From Ianthella basta (lineage: Eukaryota; Porifera; Demospongiae; Verongiida; Ianthellidae), in assembly GCA_964019415.1 (NCBI GenBank), contig OZ025868.1:5908371-5972370 (forward strand): 64,000 nucleotides of DNA, read 5' to 3'. This document shows, piece after piece, positions 1 to 29,410 of the stretch. The position numbers were made by a program, and so were the translations under genes. Below the pieces are notes generated by a model, which had not been told where the DNA came from, did not search any database, and saw only the letters and a program-made list of their open reading frames with translations. Each line of letters starts with the position of its first letter. Within the stretch, counting starts at the first letter, position 1.

Positions 1-686
1 GTTCTCACAACGTACTGACCTTTGCTTTATCACAGCTGCGGGCCCTCTTCCTAGTTCAACCTGTGCATTAAGGAAATGCATTAGCTGACACAGTGACTGT
101 TTTCAAATGATAAGTTGCACACATTAGCCCGAAGCTGTAATGGCATACTGTGTACAGTGGGAGCACCTACTCATACTAGAGGCTCCAGTTCAGTCTGAAG
201 TTCAATGTACCATAATTTTATGGTAGTTTGTGTCCCTCACAGACAAGCATCAGACTCTACTGAAAACCGCAATGTGACTATTTCACATCACCTGCATGGT
301 AACCTAATACGTAGATGGTATGTATTGTACACTATAGAATCTGTGAATCCTCAAAATAGTGTACCATACCTGAAGTGAAATGTACTGTGAAGTGATTAGC
401 TAAGGGGCTCTTAAAAAATAGCCCACAAATTGCAGTATAGTCCTATACAGCAACTGTAGTGGTAGGAATGAACATTAATCAAACCGAAAACAGTTGGCAA
501 CCAATTCACATCTCTTATCTTAACACAGATGTGATAGACTGACACTTGCATTAGACTTTGTGCATTAAAGGTTACTGGCCAGACCAATTGCCTTTCTAGG
601 ACATTTGTTATGTGCACACATGCATGAGAAAGGTCATCCTTCCCTTTTGTCCATATATATAATAATTTGCACATATATATGTACAG
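1..686 (+). other. Intron of gene A, paralogous to gene B intron
   Basis: I see no exon here. The stretch aligns almost end to end with about 12945-13587, the intron before the matching exon of gene B, differing by scattered substitutions and small indels. It is therefore the upstream intron of gene A, and the two first exons of A should lie before base 1. It ends at the acceptor used by the exon starting at 687. Confidence 0.7.
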
Positions 687-7733
<7,047 letters not shown>

Positions 7734-9392
7734 GTTTGAAAATATGCACATTATGTTTGTGACCATGATAATTATGCAACTTCCACCAATTATTCAGAAT
7801 GCCTGTCTGCACTTTTACACATGCATGTACATTGCACTAGTTCATAATCATCATAGCCACAAAAACCATCAGATTCATGTGGCTTTCAAGAACATTTGCA
7901 GCATAAATTCACTCACGTTTAGTATGAAGTTACAATGCAATAATCATGCATGTACACCATAATTTATGCCTATTTTGTTTCATTTGGTATGGTATTGTAT
8001 GGTATGGTATGGTATTGTATGGTATGGTATTGTATGGTATGGTGTGGTGTGGTGTGGTGTGGTGTGGTGTGGTGTGGTGTGGTGTGGTGTGGTGTGGTAT
8101 GGTATGGTATGGATATCTTATTTCACCTGGGGAAGCCTTTAGCCATGAGACTACTTCACAAGACACACAGAACAGTACAGACACAAGCAGTAAATAAAGA
8201 GGGGTGTGGGGGGGGGGGGGGGGGGAGAATTGATAAATATGAAGAATAAAAAGGCCATGCGTTAATAACAATAGGAGTAAATTAAAGGATTTATAATATA
8301 GAGCAAAGAATTGTCATGCAGGCGTATACAAGTAATGTGATACAGCGGAGTACATGCATATGTGAATGACAGGTGGCGTTAAATAGAGTAAGTTAACAAG
8401 TGAGATTTGATGGAGTTTGAAATGTTGTTACTCTTGCTAGCTCTGATACTCACTGGAAGTCCATTTGTGCTGGAAATTTGAAGTTCTTTGAAAGGACATG
8501 AAACTGGCATTCTATTGCACACAATTATGAAGTGTAATGAAAAGTATAATCATTCATAGTGCCTTGTTTACCTATAACTGCTGTCTCTTGTGTGCATATA
8601 TGCCACGATTTGTGGGCTTTTGCCAATGAGTTGGCTGCTTTGTGACCAATCAATGTGGACATTTGCATCTTTCATCGATCTGTACCAGGCATATATAAAC
8701 ACCAGTGAATGCATCAACACAGTTTGCTAATTAGGACCAGCCAGTTATAGGAAGAATCATGCAGGCCCTACTAACAGCAGAGCAATGATTGATGACCTGG
8801 ATGACTGTTCCGTTTAGCAGATAGTAACATTACATTGATAACATTTATATATTGTTGTTTGCTGGCAATTAGTCTTCCAGTAGCTTACAATCCCTTTTTG
8901 AAATCTCCTTATAAATTGAGCCAGCACCACATTCAGTGACATAGACAAACAAACACACACATAGACACTCACACACAGTGTTTTGTAATCCAACAGTAAT
9001 ACTGTTACAACAGGCCTAGATCATGATTGCGTACAATTATTAGTACTATTATTATGTAAGCTTTGTATGAAGTTCATATGAAATTCAGGACATATTGAAC
9101 ACACGTATATATGTACGTACAATGAAGGTGAGACATGTATGCGTCCAGAAGATGCTGCATGTTCAAGAATGAATGTCCTCACGTGTAGGGCTGCCTGCAG
9201 TATCAGTAATTTCATCTCTAACGATATTCATCAACCCTGCCAATGCGATGGCTTGTCATGAAACATTTGGACCCCCCTATCTATAGTTGTGGCTTCAAAT
9301 ACCAACCCATTTCTTCTTGTTCCTTGCACACAAGGGCATTGTAATGCCATGCCAATAACATTTACTGAATTTGCACGATGCTTCACATGTAG
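7734..9392. other. Intergenic region after gene A
   Basis: No gene is supported. It contains a GGTAT/GGTGT satellite (7985-8112), a G tract (about 8206-8226), and a block at 8464-8750 that aligns with 21861-22147 downstream of gene B, so the duplication included 3' flank. A 38-base stretch at about 9222-9260 resembles 63101-63138 upstream of gene J. The remainder is AT-rich and featureless to me. Confidence 0.6.
7985..8112 (+). repeat. Pentanucleotide satellite (GGTAT)n-(GGTGT)n
   Basis: GGTAT/TGTAT units give way to about eleven GGTGT units and then return to GGTAT. It lies in the gene A 3' flank and is absent from the gene B 3' flank. Confidence 0.95.
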
Positions 9393-10380
9393 CCTGTGGA
9401 GTAGACTGCCAGAACGGAGGAACATGTTATGATTCTGATACCATTGCTCTCTGCTCTTGTCCTCTTGGGTACTCAGGGACCTACTGTGAAGGTATGCAAT
9501 GAGCATACCGCATAATACAATTGTGCTTTTGATGCATGTGCTGAAATTAACAAGCATGGAATTAACTGCCTGTTTTGCATATTGTGCATATAGTTATTTT
9601 ACATGTCATGCATGCATGAATGCATAAAATAGAATGATTGATAATAAGAAATTATAGAGTCTATAGTCTGCACTTTATATGGGAGAGAAAAATTCTTTTA
9701 GGTGTTTTTCTCATTCCTTTTGATATTTTGCAGAAAATCTAGGTTTCATTCTCGGAGGTGTTTGCGGTGGAATTGTTATTGTGTTCATCATATCTTGCTG
9801 TGCCTGTTGCCTTATGGTGAAGTTGGTTAGAAACAAAAGGTGTAGGAATGGACGTGTTCCTGAGATCATTGATGAAGAATAATATTCTCCTGATGTTGCT
9901 CTGCTTGACCCAGAGCAGCCAGTTTCTGACACAGCTCCCAGCACATACAACCAGATTGAGTGCCCTCCAAACACCTCCGAAGAGGACAGCTCTGTTCTAG
10001 CTCCTCCTCCTCAGCCCCTCCCCCCTTGAAGTGCCTCCTCCCACCCCAAATTGTGAGGATATGTCTGAATAATTATCCTCAATAACATTAGTTACGAAAA
10101 GATGTGGGCAAGTCATCTACCCCCTGACCACCTCTGAAAGTGACACTACTCCTCCCCATCCCTCCCCCCATAGCCAGAACCAATACAACCATCTCCTATG
10201 AAGGTCAACTTTGGCAACCTGAAGACCAGCCATTAACCTTAGTTTGGAGGAGATGCAGCCCAGCCAGCCAACCTCCTACTTTGAACTCCTCTACAGAAGG
10301 CATGCCAACTCTGTCCCCGCCATTCCATCCAGAAATATCATTTCCCAGCCCCATTGATGAAAACCCACCTGCATGAATGA
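9393..10380 (+). pseudogene. EGF/transmembrane receptor pseudogene, D/E/G family
   Basis: A phase 1-1 EGF exon (9393-9491, CQNGGTCYDSD...CSCPLGYSGTYCE) is followed by a membrane/tail exon starting at about 9735 (GFILGGVCGGIVIVFI, then basic VKLVRNKRCRNG). The tail matches D, E and G, but the codon equivalent to GAC in G (DEEDC) is TAA here (about 9880). Near 10026 an extra T in a C-run shifts the frame into TGA, and further stops follow. Beyond the shift the DNA still resembles E's tail (PEDQPLTL, PASQ, PEISFPSPIDE) as far as 10380. No signal-peptide exon is visible upstream. It sits between genes A and B. Confidence 0.8.
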
Positions 10381-10725
10381 TAATTTTATTTAAGAGATAT
10401 GCCACAGTTCATTCATTCCCTCAGGGAACTGAGCACTGGGGTACATGTATGCATAAACTGAGCATATAGTCCATTTTGAAACCATTACAATTGTTTGGGT
10501 TAACCACCTGTGGTTCACTTGTACTTTTATTATGTATTCATCAGCTGAAACAGTGAAGATAACATAAAAGGTAGCTTGAAAGTGTTATGTCTGTATATAT
10601 ATCAGCTCCTCTATTGTTCCTATTATACGTATAATACCCGGTTACCACAATAAGGTCATGCGCTCGTGACGTATTGTTTACTGCCTTGCATGTTGAGTTC
10701 GATTCTAAGGCCGCGCACCATAATT
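10381..10725 (+). promoter_or_regulatory. Gene B upstream region with TATA-like sequence
   Basis: No coding signal. A TATATATA run at about 10595-10602 lies roughly 125 bases before the gene B ATG and could be a core promoter element. No other motif is supported. Confidence 0.3.
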
Positions 10726-21761
<11,036 letters not shown>

Positions 21762-23074
21762 TATTGTATAGACACTTACATTGTGTGACCATAATAGTTA
21801 AACCACTTTCTCTTCGCTGCATGTACGTGTATGTACACAATTCATGCTCATTTTATTTTGTTTGTGCTGGAAATTTGAATTTCTCTGAAATGCCATGAAA
21901 ACGGCACTCGTTTGCATGCAAATAAGTAGTGAAATAAGAAAATTCATTCATAGTGCTCCATTTTCCTACAACTAAAGCCTGCTGTGCACATGCCCTGATT
22001 TGTGATTTTTCACCAATGAGTTGGCTGCTTAAATTTGTGACCAATCAATGTGCACATTTGCTATTTGCATTGATCCGTACCAGTTACACCAGTTAATATC
22101 TGTGAAAGCATCAACACAGTTTGCAAATTTGGACCAGCCATTTATATCACCTCCCCACATTTAATCCAATAATGTTAACGTTGGAAGAGCTGCACTCAGC
22201 TGTTGTGAACTTCTTGGGGGTCATCACTGTAGTGTATATACTGCATGCCTGTTGAAGGGTGACTGTGGGCTGCTTCTACATTTACTCACAACAAGATAAT
22301 CAATTGTGGTTCTGCAGAAACGGACAAGGGAAACTTCAATCATTATGCATGTGGATGGTACCAAGAAAGTTGGCAGCAGTGCAGGACTGAGTTCCATCAT
22401 ACATGAAAACCTAGAAGGAAAGCGGGAATGGAAACTAACAGAATGGGCATGAGACACCAGATTCGTTACAGAGCAAACAAGCACTTTAGGAGAATTCAAT
22501 AATCTGCAGAATGATTGTTGCAACAGAGACAAATATACGCAATTATGTGGCATTTTTATTCTTTACAAGGTACCTTCCAAATATGCATAGCTATAATAAT
22601 AACTGAATTGGAGGTAAACAACTAAGAGTTTATTGTTTCCCCTTTCACAACACTGAAACTATAATTTTTAATATTGTCATTGTTTTCCTTTCCTCTTAAA
22701 AGGTGTATTTCCTGTTTTGCATTGCTTTTTGTTTCAGGAGTAGCACGTTGTGTTACATTCAAATCAATATTGTTCTGTTTTTCTGCATATGTCACATGGT
22801 TGCATGTATGTTTCTTACCCCCATCTTTCTGTATTAATGTGTAAGTGAGCGTTGGACCTTCAAATTACCTACATAAGTAACAGTTAGTCTTATTACCCCC
22901 AGAAAGCATGAATTTTGACTTGGCACTGGCTAGAACAGGAGAGTGCTAAATCTCGAAAATTCTACACTACAGTTGGAAGAAGGACTACCATATTTAATGA
23001 TATAACTGTTCCAGGCAGCACTGAAGTCATCTCTTATATACATTTATGAAGTTTAGCTAGGAGAAGTGATCAAA
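21762..23074. other. Intergenic region between gene B and gene C
   Basis: No gene is supported. It holds the gene B 3' flank shared with gene A (21861-22147), an inverted fragment of a gene A/B exon and intron (22364-22506), and a diverged copy of a 3' flanking block found elsewhere in the locus (about 22657-22745). TATATA at 23035-23040 lies 35 bases before the gene C ATG and may be a core promoter element, though the implied 5' UTR would be very short. Confidence 0.6.
22364..22506 (-). pseudogene. Inverted fragment of gene A/B-type exon and intron
   Basis: Read on the minus strand, this matches gene B from about 19886 to 20030 with few differences: the end of an intron, its CTTCTAG acceptor and the start of the following exon (YDGTQSCTAA-type coding in B, used here in another frame). 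No other parts of the gene are beside it, so it is an isolated inverted fragment. Confidence 0.85.
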
Positions 23075-26000
23075 ATGTGCGCAATGTATCTTCTTTTCTT
23101 TTCTCTTGTGCTGTGCACCAGTCTCACTATCGGAGGAAGCAAAGAGTGGAAGTGCAAGCACAACAAGCTGAAGATGCCAAAGGTGCGCTAAAGACGACTG
23201 GTTCAATCTGAATGGATGTGTAATAGAATAGTGTTTGCTTGTATGCCGCATGGTATAGATTGAATGTATATGCAATCATAGTATCTAATCCTCCAACTGC
23301 AGTTATCCTATGCCACAGTGGCACCGACCAACGTCGGTTCCGCTGATGAACACCGTGAAGTTAGATCTGCCTCCTACCAGCCAATTAGGATTCATGTTGA
23401 ATACGATTTCAATCTCAAGTAAGTTTATGAGTCACCAGAGCTTATATGCTTCTCACTGTGCTTTTTGTGGTGTGCCATGTGCCATAGTAGTACACGGAAG
23501 TGGTAGGAGATCTGAGGAGTTTACACTAAGTCTCATGTTCATCCATTTCCTCAGGAATTCACGAACCTATCAGTCCACTCGGATCAAGGTAATGCGTGCC
23601 GCCACTATCATATATTCGTATAATATTATAGTTAATGACTGTGTTTCGTAGTACAGGCGTATGCAGATTCAAGGACGTCTGTCAATTCCTGTATAATAAT
23701 GCATAGCTGCATTCCTATTTTGATTAAGCCAGCTAATATAAGTGGGAGTGCTCCAGCATGTGATACCCACTCTGTACTATACATTCATATGCATGCAACA
23801 TAATACTTTCAACACTCTATAAATGCAAATGCAGGCAGCGTATAATAGCTTGGAGTGACTTCAGGCCTGACTTGCATCTGGTCCTTTATCAGTAGGGTCT
23901 AGCTGAACCATTGTGGAGGTTCATTATACATGTACATATAGACCGTGCAGTTTCTAACTTGGCTGTGACATTGTTCAATGTTCTTGTACAAATGTTTGTT
24001 CCATAAACAAATTTAAGCTGTATGTTCTTATTAACACATCCAAAGTAAATAATATTATATTAATATCATATCAGAAAATTGGCTCTTACTGAGTGCATGG
24101 GTGCAATGGTGATGAAGCACAGAAGAAGTTTTATGAATTATATTAAAGCTGTAAGACATGGTTTGGAAAAAGAAGGACCATGCTCTACACCTTTTAGTAA
24201 TGACTGTGCAATACTTCTGCTGATCTGAACCTGGCCTCATGCATGCAGACAACAATTGTCCCAAAGACCGTTGAATTCTTTCAGAAAGCATTGAGGGTTA
24301 ATCGAATGACAACAAACATCCTTCTCAGTAGGTAAGTATTGGAGAATCTATTATTATTATCATGTATAATAGCTTTCTCATCTCTCATAATTAATGTACT
24401 ATGAAATGTACAAAGCATTTATATTGTTATGCATTGGCTTACTGCTGTAGTTTGGTGGTCTGAATTCCTATCTCCCCTTCTGTAATCAGGCCCTGTAGCC
24501 ATGACATCCAGTTCAACCCATATCCTGCTTGCCGATACTCCTGTCAGTACGAATTCAAATGTGGAGATGTCAGCGTGCCAATTGACCATCTTGCTGTAAG
24601 TCATGCTGATGCAAATGACTCTCATAGAACAAAGTGAACAATAGTCCAATTGCCTACTGTGGTGTATTTTACTTTTTTTATAGCTGTCATGACAAACACC
24701 ATTGCACCCTAGCCAACTATTATACTATATACAATGCACTGGATAAAATTTTGTAAATGACTGGTAGTTGCCAATTGCAATTAAACAAAATGTAAAATCC
24801 ACTTAATTGGCAATGTGCATCCACATCTTGATCTTGTCAAAGTCAAATAACTATAACACAAATTGGGGTGAGATTCAGGAAACCCCATTTTAAAGGTATA
24901 ACTAACAACTATGTCAATTCTTGCTGAGCTGAATAAGAGGATGACCTGAAATGTTACCCAGTGCAAGCACTAAGTAAAGTCACTTTCCATTCACATTAAC
25001 TGTCCTTTCTTCCATAATGCTCACCTTGTGTTAGGTGGACACAATTATTGGTGATGTATGCAAAATGCTGTCATTATGGCTTTAAGTTGTGTGCAAACCA
25101 AAAAGTAAGGACAAAATATAATGTTGAAATTACTATTGATTTTTTTTCTAGCCCTAGGGCTTGATCACAGTACAAACATACATAGCTAATTATAGGCTTG
25201 CTGATGTTAAGATTCTTCTGAACTTCACAAAACTTCCATTTTGCTGTCATGAATCATTACTTCTTATTCAATAAATTGCACATTGACGGGCAAGTTCTCT
25301 CCATGCAGGCGTGCTGGGTGTGCTCTTCAGACACTACCAACTGTTACAGTTCTGGAACTAATGGTACCGGTATCCCTGGAGCAGATTTTGTACTCTACGT
25401 TTCTTCCACTTCCAGCGACTACTGTGACAAATACACCTTGGCCTACTCATCCCACTGCGCTCTGGAACCAAGTCTTGATAGGTCTGTAAATTTATGCACT
25501 CATCATGGTCATGTAGTCATTGCCCATCTTCAGTTGTGATCGTTTTACTTGCCATCCTGTTTAATTTGCATCCCCTGCAGACCAATTGCTGGCTATATCA
25601 ACTTCTGTCCACTGGCTCTGGAATCTGAAGAAGATGATAGCCAAGTCATTACACTTGCTATGCATGAACTGACTCACACCCTGGTAAGACCAGTGCCTCC
25701 TAGAAGTATAGTATATAGTATAATTGCCTATAGTCATTCATCTCAACTCAAATGTATAACTGTACGTGCATGCAGGGATTCAGTGGCTCACTCTTTCCTT
25801 TCTGGAGAGACTCTAGCGGCAGTCCTCGGACATCAAGGACTTCCCCCACAAATTTGCCACCTAGAGACTCTCATGGGTATATAAGACAATCAGCCCTGTA
25901 TATATCAGGTCAGCCACATACTATCAACTAGGCATGCATTAATTCTTCTTGCACATGCCATTTTGGTGCAGATTATTTGTAGCCAGTACATCCACTGTGA

Positions 26001-29000
26001 AGATACAGAGTAAATCATGGGAAGCATACAATGGACGTGAATCAAGGACGACACATTTCTTAGTGACAGAGGCAGTTAAGGTACAATATGTAGTGACTAT
26101 TTGTGTTCTGCATGTGGGCTGTCTACATTTTGTATACAAGACATTTTGCAAATATGCAACATTATAATATAAGATCAGGCAAAACGTGCTCCAAACTGTG
26201 ACACATGCATCCTTTTATAGGAGAATAATACAATTTCGTTACCTTTGCACATGCATGCATGTAGAGAGAGACAAGATCTCACTACGGCTGTCCAGCTTCA
26301 ATTGGTCTTGAGCTGGAGTTTGCAGGAGGTCCGAGGTCTCGGTTTTCACATTGGGAAAAGAGAGTTGTTGAGGTGAATCATTTGTATTCCAACTCTACAT
26401 GTATGTAAGATTGCATGACGAGGGCCAGTTGTGCAAGGGAATAACATTCAAATCCAGCATAAACAAAGGAGCTGATTTGGACCATAGTGCGATAAAATTT
26501 ATGCATGGAGCACTTCAAATTTATGTGACCACTTTCAGTAATATAGTGTATGTAGCTGGTGATCATGACACTAAGCAGGTGGAGTTAGGAGAGGCACTGT
26601 CAGTAACAGTGGATAGGCATGTTGAATCTGATGGGAGCAATTCATTTGTTTGGCATCATTTGCCAAAGCCCAAAGTTTGCAGTCATGCATTCATCTGCCA
26701 CCAGGGCGTTTGGCAACAAAGTAATGGTAGCATGCAATTAAGGGTGAAGTGGCCTCTGGGCACCAGGATAATGGAAACAAACAGAAGACTTTGTAATTTA
26801 CCACTATAAGATGTACTGTGTGTATGACAACAATGTAACCATCTTCTCTGCAGAATGAACTGATGTCTCCTGAGCTTACCAAGAGTACTGTGCTTTCTCG
26901 CCTCACAATGGCTGTCTTTGAAGACACTGGGTACTGAGCAATCATTCACTGTATTTATTGTACAATGGGAATGTAGAATTACATGCAATTCAATAGAATA
27001 CGATGTCATACGTTATGTAATTCTAATAGGAAGTCTGAACTGTCTGATCTAGGAAAATATCTAGTCGAGCAGAACAGGATAACTTTACATTCTTATCTCC
27101 ATTGAACTTGCCTTGCTTAAATACATTTCATACAAACTTTCGATTATATCTCATAGATGGTACCAAGTGAATTACTCAGCTGCATCAATGCTTCGCTTTG
27201 GACAAGACCTAGGTTGTGACTTCCTCGATGAGAGCTGCCTCACTTGGCTGAAGGACTCTTCCCACCACACTAAGCAGCCCTACTGCCTGGTAGATGTTGA
27301 CAAGGTCAACAAGTCAAGGGACTGTACCTTTGATCGGCAGAGTGTAGCTCGCTGTGCCTTGTTCAGAAGCAAAATCCCAGTAGACAGCACTTTTCAGGTA
27401 CATACTATAACTGTGCATAATATGTTTTAGATGCTTCCTTAACATGGAACTGTTCATGAATCCCTCATACCACTTTATGCAGTACTTTGGAGACCCAACA
27501 ATCCATGGACTGCCATTTTTCTCATATTGTCCTGTATTGCTTGTAAGTGCACTTCAGTCATGTTATGTGTGTGTCTTTTCACAATTATGCAATTGAAGAA
27601 TACAAATGTTATGTACGTATATGCACATAGGTACAATACATAACTGACCATGTGAACACTGTATGTAAGTAGCAAGGAATGCAAATTATTGTAAAATGAT
27701 AATGAAAGTGTATATACAATAAACACTGTGCATAATTACAGAAAATGAATGTGGTAACAATGAAAGAGCTCTTGAATTAACCCTTTATGTCTTATAGGTT
27801 GTTTGTATATACCTTAGGGAAATTCTCTCTGCTCACTTTGTCATGCCATGTGCAGGATCGTGGAACAGTTGATTCCCTCTTAGCTGATGTACACTCATAT
27901 TCCTACCATGACGGTCGTTGCAGAATGAGCAAGAATCAGCCTAGTGAGTTCAAAGCCCATGGCAGGAGTCAGCAAATAAGTAATAATTGTTGGTTATTTG
28001 CATAGCTCAGTGAATGCATTAGAACTGTTCTTACTGAAGGAATTGTTCCCCAGTACACATCCGCATAGAAGTAACAGCGATTATTCGAATATCATCAGTC
28101 GGCAATAATGTCCATGCAGTATCCAAACAGGCGATCCGATAACATAAAGTGCATAATGCTTTATCAAACTGAAGGACATACAGTTGTGGATAGTACATAA
28201 ATGGAGATGACCCAATGAAAGGGCTATTATAAATACACTGCACAATGATAGCTACAGTACTGGTAAGTTGCTGAAAACCAATAATTTCAAAGTAATGATT
28301 GACTTCGTCAGAATGATTGGCATGCATGAATTTCCCCATAATTCTTTGTAGCCATTCTGGCCTTGATTGCATAAGGTACATATCACACTTCAGATTACCG
28401 CTTTAACAAGTTTGCTGAAGAGTATGGTCCTGGTTCCCGATGTATCAACCATGGAACATCACAGAGCTGGCGTGTGAATGGGATAGCAATGTCTGATACT
28501 GGTGGTGGCTGCTATAAGGTGTGGGCTAGCATTAAACCATAATGACTGCATGTGTATATTTAGCAAACATAACTGGATCAACATTAAATATTGAATTATT
28601 ACATGTCATGTAAAAGTACTATCATTAGCTACTAGTATATGTAATATACATTAAATTAAGGAAGCTCCAACGTTGTTTTGCAGTACTTCAGCACTGCAAG
28701 TGGCTTAGTTGTCAGTGTGCTGGGAATCAACTACACCTGTCCATGTGAAGGAATGGAGGTGAGTGGGATGTGATGTATTTAGTGTGCAAGTTTGATGGCA
28801 TGTGTGTAGGCTGCATAGCGTAAGACTGACAAGACAAGATCATGATCGATGTTCTATTTATTTCAGTCACAAAATTAATACACTTTGAAGGGCAATTTAA
28901 AGTGATGATACCAATTTGCTGTAGATTGTCTTTGACATCAACTATTCCAGTATCAACTATCACGTTGTTGGCTCCTTGATCTGTCCATCCTGCAAAGACA

Positions 29001-29410
29001 TCTCCTGGGTATGTCATTTTGTTCCAAATCAGCATCTCCTTGCCACTGGTCTAATATAACCTGTGACATATGTAGTGCAATTAAATGCATAATATTGTAT
29101 AAGAAGTGGTGTATATACGTATACCAGGAGGAGTATCACACCATTATTGCTTTTATAATAGTTATTTAATAGATATAATTGTATTCCACTTTGTAGGACA
29201 CACCGCAACGTTGTCCCTCAAAAGGTATACATGGACAATTCATGAGCCTTCATTATGAGAATGTAAAATGGCCTACATAGTATAATGACTCACTGCTGCT
29301 CCATCCACTCCATGATATAGAGGCTGCCCAATGCTATGGAGAAGTACAAAACACTACAGCAGTCACACGCTTCTCTTGTGTGGGTCAGCCATTTTGTCAT
29401 CACCAACCAG
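23075..29410 (+). other. Gene C signal peptide and M8 protease exons
   Basis: Nineteen exons: 23075-23182, 23303-23418, 23555-23588, 24249-24331, 24490-24595, 25309-25481, 25581-25683, 25776-25876, 25972-26080, 26265-26372, 26854-26930, 27157-27397, 27483-27542, 27856-27943, 28394-28518, 28684-28758, 28925-29008, 29197-29224 and 29321-29410. ATG 23075 opens a hydrophobic leader (MCAMYLLFFSLVLC). Family landmarks are PIRIHVEYDF near the N terminus, HELTH in exon 25581-25683, FPFWRDS after it, HFLVTEAVK, SHWEKR, NELMSP, then WYQVNYSAA and FGQDLGCDFLDESC. The exon pattern is shared one for one with gene I. Confidence 0.88.

Noticed and set aside
7930-8271. ORFs rich in His-Thr-Ile-Pro or Gly-Val-Val across 7985-8112
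   Set aside because: They are readings of the GGTAT/GGTGT satellite with no protein-like composition outside it.
10666-10725. Upstream in-frame ATG as the start of gene B
   Set aside because: It adds about 20 residues (MTYCLLPCML...) before a clear signal peptide starting at 10726, so the internal ATG is preferred, although the upstream one cannot be excluded.
22224-22553. 109-residue minus-strand ORF containing RFPSRFSCMMELSPALLPTF
   Set aside because: The peptide is a wrong-frame reading of an intron-exon junction of genes A/B, present here as an inverted fragment.
28031-28381. 116-residue minus-strand ORF
   Set aside because: It lies wholly in a gene C intron and I see no recognisable motif, paralogue or splice context.
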